64,000 nt of DNA, taken from Anadara kagoshimensis. Lineage: Eukaryota; Mollusca; Bivalvia; Arcoida; Arcidae. The stretch's first letter is position 1. Each line of letters opens with the position of its first letter. The notes beneath the pieces were generated by a model that did no database searches, was not told where the DNA came from, and saw nothing but the letters and a program-made list of their open reading frames with translations. The position numbers and the translations under genes were made by a program. Of the stretch, positions 40,101-54,121 are shown in pieces. Location of the stretch: assembly GCA_021292105.1 (NCBI GenBank), contig CM037874.1, positions 28,403,083 through 28,467,082 on the forward strand, written 5' to 3'.

Positions 40101-43100
40101 GTGCGAGATACGTTTCAACTTACAACGTGTTGAACAAGAACTATAAACACATATATGAGTTTAATTAATATATCTTGGTAATGCATTTAATGACGAATAA
40201 GTTGATTAAAGAGATTTAAGTGTTTATATATGTCGTTTACTATGTACAGTTTTAATCAAAAGCAAACATACAAATCCTTGTCCAAACCACATTTCAAAAG
40301 GAACAGGTAAAGTAAAACTTTTAAACCTTTTCAATTAGTTTTTTCACGTGAACACTCATTAGAAAAACCAAACCGAGTGTTCCGGAAGCGTAAGCACCTT
40401 CTGCCAGCTACAACCGCCATGTGATTACTAAATTATTATTAAAAGAGCCTGAAACGTCAAATTCGTCCAGTATATTTTTTATACAGAAACAACATAATTA
40501 TCATACTATATATAAATGTAAATAACGTTTTTTCCGACGTTTATTTACTCTAGATGAAATTTAATGACAGTAAATATAAACCAATTGCATATTGAGTCAC
40601 AATATATGTCTATATTGAATAATTACCTTGTGTGTTCTATTTGCAATTTAAATACTGCATAACCTTGATTATAGGTAAAATATGTGTTGACAATAAACCA
40701 ATTTGACCGCCCTTCTCTTTTAATGACAATAAGCTCCTGCGAATTATCTGAAACGTGAAAGATCGTTATAAATTATAAAATGTATCATTATGCATAGATT
40801 AAAAGTTATTTTTAAAATCCAATGACCTGACTCTTTGCCGTAAGGAAATTGTATAATAATCACTTATCGCTATGAATATTGTATTTGAAAATTCACTCAT
40901 TTGAAATATGTCACATCGGTTCGTTTCAAAATATTTCATCTGACTATAATCTATATATAAAGCTAGGTATATGAACCTTTTTAAAAGCAATAGAATATAA
41001 CCATTGAAAAGCTAAAATATGCAATAATTTATGACTTCACAAATTCACAAGTTTGTCTTTTTTAACGATTAATTTCTCTATACGACTGATAACCCCCTTA
41101 ACAATGATGACTCGTCGATATAATTTACCGTTTACACATGGTATACGAACTTCTATTGGTTTAACCAATTGTCTGTTTAACCAAAGAAAAATGCAGGTGC
41201 TCTGTGAATATGGTTGTGTCTGAAAGATAGGAAAAAATAATTCGAAAAAGAACTGGTAATGTCAACTGTGTTCAAAATATGAATAAAAAAAACTAAACAT
41301 GACTGAAAAAAGTTATATGATTTTTGAAAACTGATCATTAAACCCTACTTTGAATGGCCAGAAGATGTGATGTTGTCATGCCAATGTTAGAGTAAACAAT
41401 CATCTTGATTAAGATTTCAATAATAATACATTTTAAAAGTGATATAACAGATGCATAATGCGACATTTGGAAATCGGATATTTTAACAATACCCTAAGAC
41501 AACAAACAATTTTGCCATCTCTCGATTGCATATAATAAATAAACTCTATATACAACATTACTGACAAAGACTACAAATTCATTATGTTTTTGATATCTGT
41601 TTTTACCTTTATTCTAACTGTGCAGTCGCTGTAAAAACATTGACTTTCAAATTTCAGTTGTACATCGCTTTTTGACTTCGGAGATATTTCACAACCTTCT
41701 GGTGTTACAATAAATTCTTCAAAATCTGATTTCTGCTTTGTTGTTATATGTGTTGGAAGAGTATTCAGTACAGTTGACATAACTGTTGTGGTCTATGTCA
41801 AAATAATTAAAAAGATAATGTTTTGAAAAGCAATTAATAATTATTCGAATTTGACAACAGGATATTGGTAAAACAATATAGGATATGTAAAAATTATGCA
41901 TTTTTACAAAACATATCATATTTTGGCAAACATAAAAATCATTATATAATATCTTTACCCAGATATATATAATCGTTCATAGAATAACGAGCATTATCTG
42001 TGTTTGCATCCAATGAATTAAAAACTTGAAACATACTTGTGGCCAATATAACAGTGAAAGCACGAAACAACAAATCTAAGAACAAGAAAGCTAAGAAGCC
42101 ACTATATTGTTAATCTGCAAAATTACTAAAACAATGAATACAATGGTAACAAGGACTATTTGCATGTCTATTGCAATCACTATATTTTATAAGCATAACA
42201 GTGTCTTTGTATCCGAAAGTGTCCTGGATATGTTTTAAGTTCTGCAGGTCCATGCTTCTTTCATTTTCAAGTTCGATTTCACACTTGATAGTACATTTAT
42301 AAGTAAATATTTCTGGAAAACACTTTTTATGTGAAAATTAGTGTATTTAATTACCTTGACAGTTTTCAAAAAGCTGCCACTTTGTCACAAGCTTGTTTTG
42401 ACAGGGAACTTTATGTTAGTGTTTGATAACAACTAATTATTAAAAAAACAAGTTGTAAAACATCTTTAAACAGTATCTATTACAACTTACATTTCCATTT
42501 TTATCTTTGGATCTTTCATTGTTGCAAACCTCCCATGTTTGTCCGGAGTTCAAGCTTACCAATATTTCTAAGCCACATGGATTGTTATCCTCATCTGCGT
42601 TATATATTTCACATTGTATTTTGCCCTACAACATGTTTATGTATTTAATAAAAATATTAGTAAAATTATTAAGTTGACTAACCTCTTATATAAATAAACG
42701 CATCTTTGTTGTTATGCCACCATTCGGAATATATACAATGGCATTATAAAATTTACATTTTTTTCATTTCGAATTGTCATTTATAGAACACAGCAACTTG
42801 AATTTGATGATGTTAACTTGCCAACAATTAATACAAAAGAAACAATTTAACAGTAACACTGGAAAACCAGACTTGATGAACTAGTTGACGCAACCGATTA
42901 TAAAACACTTACAGAATGTAAATGGAAAATGAATTTATCAGTTTGGATTCAAGTTGTCTGGTAATTTAAGTAAACTCATAGAAAACAAGACAGCGAGAAA
43001 GTTAAAAATTACCTGGACAGTGTAAGGAACACTTTTTTCAAGTTGATAAACTGTTCTATCAGATAATTCGTCATCAAAAGGTAAAAGCTCTTTTTCCATA

Positions 43101-43712
43101 TAAGCAGTCACATCGGCGCATTGCACAAGACCAACTCCCTCCTTTAAGGGTCTTTAAGGAATCCTTAAAGATCCTTAAAGATGTCCTTAAAGATCCTTAA
43201 AGCCTCCTTATAGACCCCTTTAAGGACCACCATCTTCTTTAAGGATCTTTAAGGCTTCCTTACAGATCCTTAATGGAACTGAAATTTTAAGGATCTTTAA
43301 TGCAGCTTTAAGGATCTTTAAGGATCACCCTGACATACACATGTATTTAAATCATATAATGGTGTTTTTTCAACCACCCTGAATTGGCTAAGGATGCACC
43401 ATTATTTATTTATTTATTTATTTATTTGGTATATATTACACAAAAATAATTGGAGAAAAACGCGATTAAAAATAAATGTCCGGTGATAAAGTTTCATGAT
43501 TGTTTTCAAAGTAATTAATTAATTAATTAATTAATTAGTTGATTAATCATTGAATTAATTAATTAATTAATTAATTAATCAATTAATTAATTAATTAATT
43601 AATTAATTAATTAATTAATCAATTAATTAATTTAATTAATCAATTTTTATTTATAATCTATACTGCTCCGAATATTATGTCCGAGCTCTAAATTGATTCA
43701 ATGTACAACTTC

Positions 43713-43755
<43 letters not shown>

Positions 43756-44255
43756 TTAAACTAAAACAAAGTGTAGTTTTGACTATTTATCATTATGGAT
43801 TTATGCCCATAGGTAATATACAAATCATGGTTCCTAATTGATGATCATCAACATTTCCCCGGTATCTCATCAACAACTTACCTAACTAATTGATAACAGA
43901 AGCAAATTCAAACTCATTTTAACCGGACGATAGTATATTCTACCTGAAAAATTTACCCTATGTTGTTAATCTCTTTAATTACCTAGATGGATTTGAATTT
44001 TAATGGAATCTGATGATTAATCTACATGAGTAGTAATGTTAGGGATACTTTAGATACTTTTTACCAATTGTTATTTGTGTGTTAATAAATAAATAAATAA
44101 ATAAATAAATAAATATTTTTAAAAACGTTAATAAGTATATGAAATATGAGAGAGAGAGAGAGAGAGAGGGCAGAGCGAAGACTTGTACATCATCAGTTTT
44201 TAAACTACCATTATTTGATATTTCTTATTTCATGACCTTGAAATGTATATTCATA

Positions 44256-44322
<67 letters not shown>

Positions 44323-44399
44323 ATTATCATATAAATTAATAAATAAATAATCAAATGAATATATAAATAATCATATAAATGAATATATAAATAATCATA

Positions 44400-44439
<40 letters not shown>

Positions 44440-44612
44440 CAAATAAATAAAAAAGCAATCAAATAAATAAATAAATAAATAAATAAAAAATAATAAATAA
44501 ATAAACCACAATTTCATAGACAAAACTGGTAGATTCATTTGCACTATCTTCTTCATGTAATAATTTCTCGATCGATCCAGTAAAATAACTTGTATTCTCT
44601 GATCAAGTTGTT

Positions 44613-44649
<37 letters not shown>

Positions 44650-45909
44650 TCGGAGCTGAGAGCTGTCTATCGGAACTTTTTCCCACAAGCGAAAACTATA
44701 AGCATGATTTTCTATTCATAGAATAGGTCCGCAATCCAAGTTAACGAATTTCGGGCTAATAAAGTTGTGATTTATAATGAAACAATTAAAAGAAAAAAAC
44801 ATTTGTTTATATCATCGGCATTTATTTTAAGTAAATTATCGTTTTAATTTGTTTTCTTGCCGAAAATGGGGTTCTCTGTGTGTTTCCGTTTCATCCACAA
44901 TCCTAGAACTGACGGCCGCCACAACATAACTAGCAAAATCTTGATCTCATTGCCTTGGTTCACATCAGTGTGAGAAAACTCGCTTGTCGAATATTGGTTC
45001 TAATCTCAATGCACTTCGATTTCCTTTACTATCCTTGAACTTAAAGTCTCTACACAAGACTATACAATTTTGTTACAAACTGACAAAATATTAAACTGGG
45101 ACAGGCCATAATCTCAGAAAATTTGTCAGTTCGCTCAGGTTTTACATTCTTGGCCATTCTAGAATTCTTATTCATTGAATCCAGTAATGATATAAGTGAA
45201 ATAATCTTGACACAGGAATGAAACTCTATACTCTGCTATGCCGTTATTCTGATTATGTTCAGAAAAAAGTAAAAAAGTTTTCTCCAGAAATAAATCAAAT
45301 GGTGTTGTTCAAACACAAAAAGATATTAGCAGTCTGCAGCTGACGTTGGAATATTGTCATATCTAGGAGAGAGAGGAGAGAGAATTTGGATTTGCAGTGT
45401 CGTGTACTTTTTTCGTTCTGTTTAAAAATAATTCAAAAATGGTAAATCATGCAGTGTCAGATCCAGCGGGATGGAGGTAGGTGGGCGGGGAGGGGGCACC
45501 CCAACACCCCGACTTTTTTCCCTCTCGCTTACCGCAAATTGCTAAGCAACCAGCGGATGGACCAGTTAATTAGTGGTACTGATTAATTAATTCGTGTACA
45601 GGTAGGTAATTGCAATCAGGTGATGATGTAATGTACCAGTTCGCTGAGGTATGAAAGAATTCAGGTAGTGCTGACCAGTCTTAGGTGATAATGTTATTTA
45701 CATGATCACTTAGGCATGAAAGAACCCCGTTAGTATTAGTAAATGACGTTAATTAGTAATACTAATTAAGACACTTCTGTCTTGTCAGAAAGCATGAATT
45801 TTAAACAGGGTTGTTATCAGTACTTCAAAAATAATTCTTATTCAAGGACAGATTCCATAAAGAGTGATTCCATTAATCATAAATGAATATTGGGACCAAG
45901 GGTCAGGGC

Positions 45910-45963
<54 letters not shown>

Positions 45964-46589
45964 TTAGAATGGTACATTTTTAGCACATAAGATTATCTTT
46001 TTGTATATTTTTATAGGTTCTATTTTCATATAAAAGTCCCAACTTTTGTACATTTTTTGTACATTTTTTTATTTTTAATTGGTTTTAATAGATAAATTCC
46101 ATCTCATTTGACTTTTTATTCTATCCGTCCGTTATTAGCTTTATGGAACAAATCTAAAATGATAAGTGTTATTTTCTGGTAAAAAGGATTCTTGTGTGTT
46201 GCACTATTATACTGATTATTTAGTGTAATAATGTAATAATTAAATCAACTTGAATGTTCAGATGGATGTCATATAGATAATTTTAAACAAGTGTGGAAAA
46301 AAGGGGAGGAAGGAGACCTTCCACTTTGGTAGCAGTTAGCTCGGTAGAGTGTCGACTGTCCGCTCCAGAAGTGGAAGGTCGCGGGTTTGGTCTCTGGCCG
46401 GGTCTGATCCAAAACTTGAAAAAGGATAGTGACTATTCACTCGGATCCGCTTTCGAGTATGACAATGGTAATATTTTTTTAAAACAGTTTTACCAGATTT
46501 ATAACAGTAGGAAATGTCGCTAGTTCTACTGTTTAAATTTGTAAAGAGTACTATTATTAAAATGTTTAACATGTGCATCCCCTTTTCTC

Positions 46590-46644
<55 letters not shown>

Positions 46645-47462
46645 GTTAAAAGTTAAGTTAGTTAAAGTCTGTCCCGAGCCATTAGGCCCATCAGGCCGGA
46701 GCTTATCCCGGTTTCGGTGGCGTTAAGCGACTGAGAGTACAAGACTCTCCCCTGAATGGGACGCCGGTCCATCGCAGGGTTTACCCCCCAGCATTTTGCT
46801 GGTACTCATTTATTTTTCAGCTGAGTGAACTGGAACAACGTGAAATTAAGTGTCTTGCTCAAGGACACAACACATCGCCCGGTCCAGGGATCGAACCCAC
46901 GACCTTCGAATCATGAGTCCAACACCTTAACCACTAGGCCACGCGCTTCCACCGTGAATTGAATTAATTTCTGAAATTATTTTATTTAACATTCTCACTG
47001 TTTCCCTCATAAAACAGCCATTTAAGTTAAATGCGAGATTTTGAAGGATAGATTAAGATTATAACAAATTATCATTAAAACTCGTCCTTCCATTTTGTAT
47101 AGATTATTAAATGTCGCTGGTACAATATTATAGTTGTTTATCAAACAAGGAAATAAGTATTGGTATTACAACAAAAATGTAACTAAATTATAAAAGACAA
47201 TTTTAAATAAAATTTACTTAAAATTATTGTTTTAATTTCGAGAATTATTGAAATATTTTAATAAAAAAGCAGTAGTATGATTAAGATTATACAAATAGGA
47301 ATGGATATCTGATCGATAATTGATCTTTAGAAAAGTGATGTTTGCCAGTCAGATAAATAAGTGTATTACAGGTAAAGATTTGATATGCCCGTCTTCCTTT
47401 GATCAGAAATCTTAAGTCAGTTAAATTAACCTAAAAATTATTCCTCTCAAGAATGAAAGAGC

Positions 47463-47493
<31 letters not shown>

Positions 47494-50400
47494 AAAATAT
47501 TTTTAAAATGGAGTAAAACATTTAATTTATATATTTTATTATTAAATCTGAAAGATTTAGAGCTAGTCACATGATCCTTAGGCTACCGGGTACTGATATA
47601 GTTTAAAAATATACAATGTATATTCATGTCTTCCGTGGCCTAATGGATAAGGATGTAGAGTCAGGAAAGGATGTAATCTGGGGAACTAAGGGTAGTGAGT
47701 TCAAGTCCCGCCGCTAGCGAAATTAGATAAGTAAATTTGTAAAAAATAATGTTAAATAACGTGTTCTTCTTTATTTGTGATTTCAGGACTACTTGCAAAA
47801 CAATCAAAATTAGTATAAATTGATAAAGAAAAATGATTAAATAAATAAATTTTTTTTTACAAATTTTATAAATAAATAAAAATATAAAAAAAAAAATAAT
47901 TTTTTTTTTAACTAAAACAATAAAATAAAATAAAAACAGTGTAAGAGTATAATAAGTTAAATAATTATATTTAACATCACATTTATATAAATTTAAAATT
48001 TAAAAAAATGTAAAGAAATTTGTTTTCTGTGTTTATTAAACGAATCCTTAAAGATCCTTAAAGCCGCCTTAAAGATCCTTAAAATTTCAGTTCCATTAAG
48101 GATCTTTAAGGATGTCCTTAAAGAGACCTTAAAGACACATTTAAGGTCCTTAAAGACCCCTTAAAGATCCTTAAAGCCCCATTTAATGAGTCTTTAAGGG
48201 GGCTTTAAGGATCCTTAAAGGTGACTTTTCTTCTTGTGTTGCAAAGAGGCACCCTTAGGGTATGATTTGAGTGGTAGTTTTATACAAAGTTCTGGGTTTC
48301 CGCCTTTCCTGTTGAAACTGAATAGAAATAAGGTTTTATTACTATTGCATAATCCAATTTAAGCCGGCATGATATTGGAAACCATTAATAAACAGGGATA
48401 TAGTTGTGTTAAAAACAACATTCAGCCAATTTACACACTAAGAAAGGGCGAAACAAATCTGATATAGTGAAATGAGTCTAAAGATTTATCTGTAGGTATC
48501 GATTTGCAAAGTTATAGAAAATATAAATATCGTAAAAAAATGTAAAATATAAAAAAAAGATCTAGATTAATATATTAATATGCAATTATTAGACAGACTT
48601 TTAGATTTGAAAAAGTTTCAACTAGACTAAAGATATTACACATTGCATTTCACTTTTACGAAATAAAATGGCTTGTGGAACGAAAGTAGAAATCAGCAAT
48701 CACCGGTGAAAAGAGAACGGGTGCTTCGCAAACTTAAATGTTTCCTGTCTAGCTAGATACATCGACCATGTGTACAGTTGTAGACCAAGGTATAAGCAAA
48801 CATAAAAAGTATCGATTAAAAAGTTTGTTTAACGTTGTGATACCCAGACCATAATTATCCACAATGCTGCTTTATAATCAGTGTTTCAATATTACATGTA
48901 TACCAAAAATTGTGTACGTAATTATTAGGATCAATGTACTTTAAGCTAAACTGATATTCATAGCAAATATTCAATAAATTGAAGTAAAATAGATTAATAC
49001 TTACATATACTTTGAGTATCCATGTTCATAAAATATACGGTGTTGCAAAGGAATTCCTTTTGGCGAAAAGAATAAGATTTGCGAAATACTACCAACTAAC
49101 AACTTTGAATATAGTACGTCTTCTTGACATTCGTGGTCTAAATGTTTGTCTATAGCATCAAACTGTTTAAATTAATAAAAACAATAATAATAATTAAAAT
49201 AATTATGAACTATTGACAGGTATATCGTCATTAATTACAGCTAGAAGGTTATAATTATTATAATCGTTATAGAACATATGTTTGTTTATATATATTGTTA
49301 ATTTGTTATTTCTTGTAGAATTTGAACAAAAAAAGAAAAATAGGTTTTCTGTTAAACGAAACAGAATAAATGCATACCTGACCACGAAATATTTCTGAAT
49401 ATCTTTTCTGTCTTCTGTTATCTATTTGGTTGTCGAAATCTGTAATTAAATCATAGTGGACAATGTTACAAAAATTTACAATTCTTCCACCCGTATTTAA
49501 TCAATTTTACGTAATGAAAACACTAGGTAGTGTAATAAAATTTAAATGTCTATATTTGAAAGTTCCTTAATAGTCACGAGCTCAATATTTTACATTGGGA
49601 CAGATTTGTTATCGATTCTGATAAAATGTCTACTGGACGTTGACTTGTTAAGATAAGTTATACATTAAAAACAAACATACTAATTTATGTTAAAACCACA
49701 GTCTATCGTCACCTTTTTTCTCTTTGCAGCGATAAACTTGCTTTTTTCGCTTATTGTGGATTTTTCACAGATGATGCGATATAGAATGACAGTTTCTCAC
49801 TACGGAAACTTTATCCAACTAAGCAAACTGCTCGCAAATATACTGTAAATCACTTATTTTTCGCGAGTAGAAAATTTTGCGTCAAAACCGTCTTGGACTT
49901 ATTCGCGAATATTTGAATTCGCGTTTGGAATCTTATTGAATACAACATATATATGTCAACATAGAAATATCTGTGTGCTGGAAATATTCGCGTCATATTT
50001 GAATTCGCGAATGGGATGAGTCGCGAATTTACGCGAAAATAAATATATCGCGAAATAAAGGTGATCCACAGTATTGTTCACGCAGGTTTATCGGAAGCCT
50101 AGGATAAACAATGCCTATAAACAATTTTATGGTCGTCATTACAAAATTGTTAATAAGTATCATGTCTTTATATTTTTTCTGATTTTTTTAAGGTCCGATA
50201 GGTCTATGTTTCATTAATATTCAAGTTTCATTAAACGTGGCGGGCGTAGCTAGCTAATCAGTTTGTGCGTATCCTTCCGAAGCACTTCCCTGGTGGAATA
50301 TGCCCGTTTTCGAAGTTTTTGTTTTCCCGATGCGTTAATTATTTTGAAATAAATTGGTTTGTTAGTGTTTTTGGCAAAAAACGTAATGAACGTCAAAGTA

Positions 50401-53400
50401 AAACGTTTTATAAAATGTCATGTAAATACACTCAAGATAAAAAAAGACAAATTATATTATTTATTTAATCTATAATAAGATCTGACAAAATCTGAGCATA
50501 AAATCCTATTAAACAAGATAGACAAGTTGAAATTACATATTATACCTTAATTTTACAGCAGTAGATGACAAATTGAAACAACGACACAATAGTGCACACA
50601 CTGTTAGCAATCAAAAACAAACATACTAATCCACGTCCGAATCACAATCCAGAAGCAAAGTAAAAAAAAACTTAAAACTGACAAGTCAGGTTACACACGT
50701 GAACTCACACTAGGGAAGTGAGGCCGGGTGCAAAAATTTCGTTGTTGTTAAAAAAGTTTTATTTATTTTATCTCCACCTAAAATGTGTGGTGGTTATTTT
50801 GGTCTCGTCATTTAAAACAAAAAACTAAACTACATTGATAGACTTAATTCGTACTACTGTAACTACTGGTATTACTTGCTTAAATACTTTTGTATTGGTT
50901 AATGTCTTAAGCATACTTTTATTCTGCATTATTTTTTTATCTATTATTATATCAAATGCAATTATTGCTGTGATAGAAAAGAGAAAAGATGCAGGGATCA
51001 AACCCGGAACCTTCCGCACTATAGGCGAGTGCTTTACCACTGAGCTGCCCAGACCGCTAAATTTCTCCCTTCCTTTTTTCCGATTCAATTCGGGTCGGAC
51101 GAGTCCCCAAATGTAACAGAAAAGAAAAAATTCAAGGTGGGACAGGGAATCAAACCCGGGACATCCCGCACTATAAGCGAGTGCTTTACCACTGCTCTTC
51201 ATTGAAATTTCCATCGTATATCCATTATGCAATAACGAAAGACAAAACCATTTGCAGTTACATTATATATGTTATCCAAACTTACCATTTTGATTTCGTA
51301 TACACAAGAAATCAGCTATCTGTGAAAACCACTTGTTTATTTTCCACCAGAAATGTTCGTTCAGTTCGGCATCAAATCCTTCAACATTTTCCAAATTATG
51401 TGCATTGGATTTCATTAGACCAAACATTGTAGTCACCACTGCCACAAACAAATTTATGATGACAAATGACATTAATATCATGAATATCATAAATATTATT
51501 TCCAGTTGAATAGAATCTACTTCTTCTAATGTGTTTTTAAATTTTGCAATTGTTAAAGATAATCTTGTCATTGTCATCAATGCAGATACCATGTTTCTCA
51601 TTTCCGTGTTGTATGGTCCAACTAACAAATACAACAATGTGGCAAAGGCAATAATTAATAAGTATATAACTAATGTGGCACTGAGTATTTGACCACATGA
51701 AATTACTAATGATGTTCTCATTAAATGTAAATAGTAGTTGAATGTTAATGGTTTCAATAGGGCCAATGTGGCAATAAAAACTTCTGCTGAAAGACACAAC
51801 CGATAACCTTCGTCAAGCATTTGAACTTTTTCGATAGACACGAACGAATCTGAAATTACAAGAGAAATCTACGTGATGATATATTGACATATTATATACA
51901 TGTGAAATTACCAACCAGTGCCAATGGAGATTATGGTAACTTTTCATTTTATAGATTGTTTGTCTCTGTTGCATGATGGGGAGAGGGCGAATCTAGGTGA
52001 CAAGGAGTGCTTGTATGGTTTACTTATTCTTTTCAAATGCGTGTGTTGTCAATTATAATTGGAAAGTGAAAAAACATCACATAGCTTTCATAGAACTTGC
52101 TAATGATCTATTGACTTATTTTAAAATTATTTTGGAGAAATCAATAGTAAGACAAATTGAGTGGACTGAATAGAATATCACAACAATGTATTTTTATGCA
52201 ACGATCCCAGAGTATCAATGGTTGGCTTGGACTTATTTTGTGTTACATGATAGGTTATACTTTACTGATATCTATACGGAAACCTTACTGACGTGCCGTA
52301 TTACTGTTGCTATATTTTATATTATTATTTCTTCTATTCTATCATATATTCCTTCCAAAAAGCCATGCAGTCAAACCTGCCTAAAATGCCGGTAAAATGT
52401 TCCTTATTACTCGTTTTAGGTGACCTGCGTTGATAAGTATCACCCGCATATAAGAGTCACTTTTACAGGTTCTCCTGTGTGACCTTCATAGACAGGTTTG
52501 ACTGTATGTGTAAAAATAACCTACCTATATTATCACTCAGTTTCTTTATAGCAGAGAGGGTAGAATCAATCCGAAGAATGTACAAAATAATTGCTGTAAC
52601 ACAAAACACAAGTCGTAGAAATTCTATCCAGATGGACACAGTAACGAGACTTCTGATCTTCATCTTATAAACAGACATCACGAATTTAACTATCCGGATA
52701 ATAGTTATTAAAATGAATATTAACTGAATAAATAAAATTATGTAATCCCAAGGTCCTAAATATGGATATAAGTTCGACGACTTAATGTCACTTTTAATGT
52801 TAATGTCACCAAAGGGTGACAACTCAAATGTCATCTTAACATAACTGTGAAGCCTTGTTGCTGCATTCATTGTGACCACTTCGACAAACAAAGCTCTTGT
52901 GAACGTATCTATCCATGTCAATGTTTTAAGGGATCTGACGTAAGATAAGGCAAGATCACGTTGTGGTCCTATAGTAATGCTATAACCTCCTTCACCATAA
53001 ACAGCATACAATCCATATGTTTCCAATTCTCCATCAGATGAAGAGTAAACGAAGCTCTGACTAATTTTATCTTTGTCGTCAAAGCAAGTTAAGTTGTTCT
53101 GTTTCCAACCTAAAATCAGAAAATATAATTTGTTATCAGATAATAATATGTTAACAAGAATAAACTCTCATGCATGTGGTCGTATACTGTAGATAAAATT
53201 TGACGTCTAAAAGTCCCAAATTCTAAAAGGATTATCCATTATAACAATGGGTAGACAACAATTCGAGAACTCCAATTCAAATTTTAAAAGCATTTTTTGA
53301 GACATGACAGATTTGTTTTTTATTATCTATCTTATAACTTTTTTTATTGCATTTGTTTGGTAATGTTAACGAACACATTTTGATAATAATAATAACGAGA

Positions 53401-54057
53401 AAGCTGAAAAGTATCTACTAGTATTATAAGAAAATATACCTGGACAGAATTTGCCTTTTTCTTCATATTCAGTGTTATAAACCCTTTGACAAATATGCAC
53501 AGCTTTTTTCATAACACCTGGTACTTCACATGCACCTTGTAAAAATGAAAATCAAACATTTTATATACACTGTTCCCTGCAATTTCATACATTATCAAGA
53601 ATCATTATTTAAAAATACATCCGTGTCCTTGGCCTGGTTTCAATGACGAAATCGCGATTTTAATACATTTATAACATATACAGGTTACCACGACTTACAC
53701 TCAACGAACAGAATTTACTGTACAGTTGGGTTTGCGGTTAAGCGTATTCAAATTTAGATTAAACACTTGCTATAATGTTCGAGTTGTACACAGATACTAA
53801 TTTGATATGATTCACTAAGAATTAAAATATCTTAACATTTTAACAACATTAATATATTTGTGAATAATTAATTCTGACGTTCATCTCTTTTCTCCAGCAT
53901 TGGAAAAAATATTTTCACTTGATAACTGAATATAAGCTGATTGCAGTTTTTTTCACAATTTTGATTGACACATATAAAGTGACCCTTATATTTTTCTGAC
54001 TACAAATTGAAAACGTGTTGGATCAATATACTTCATCTCCTTGTTGTTTTATCATCT

Positions 54058-54121
<64 letters not shown>

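Larger units (their letters stand above)
43141..48221. mobile_element. Foldback-like element with CCTTAAAG terminal arrays, ~5.1 kb
   Basis: The left end (43141-43326) and right end (about 48032-48221) are arrays of TCTTTAAGGATCCTTAAAG-type units in inverse orientation. Both include the same unique segment (AATGGAACTGAAATTTTAAG on the left, inverse on the right). The interior has no gene but is packed with microsatellites and three tRNA-derived SINE-like copies. No target duplication was found. In an intron of gene B, touching exon 43013-43135. Confidence 0.75.

Noticed and set aside
43141-43330. Telomere-like or centromeric satellite
   Set aside because: The CCTTAAAG units are irregular, palindromic and confined to two inverse blocks, better explained as element ends.
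44395-44688. Open frame rich in Leu-Ser and Phe-Ile-Tyr repeats
   Set aside because: Translation of GA and AAAT microsatellites.
46665-46950. tRNA genes suggested by A- and B-boxes (also 19185, 46296, 47625, 50978)
   Set aside because: Stems and spacing do not make a full cloverleaf, and SINE bodies follow, so they are tRNA-derived retroposons.
50825-51232. 135-codon - strand open frame
   Set aside because: Spans the SINE pair; low-complexity translation without homology.
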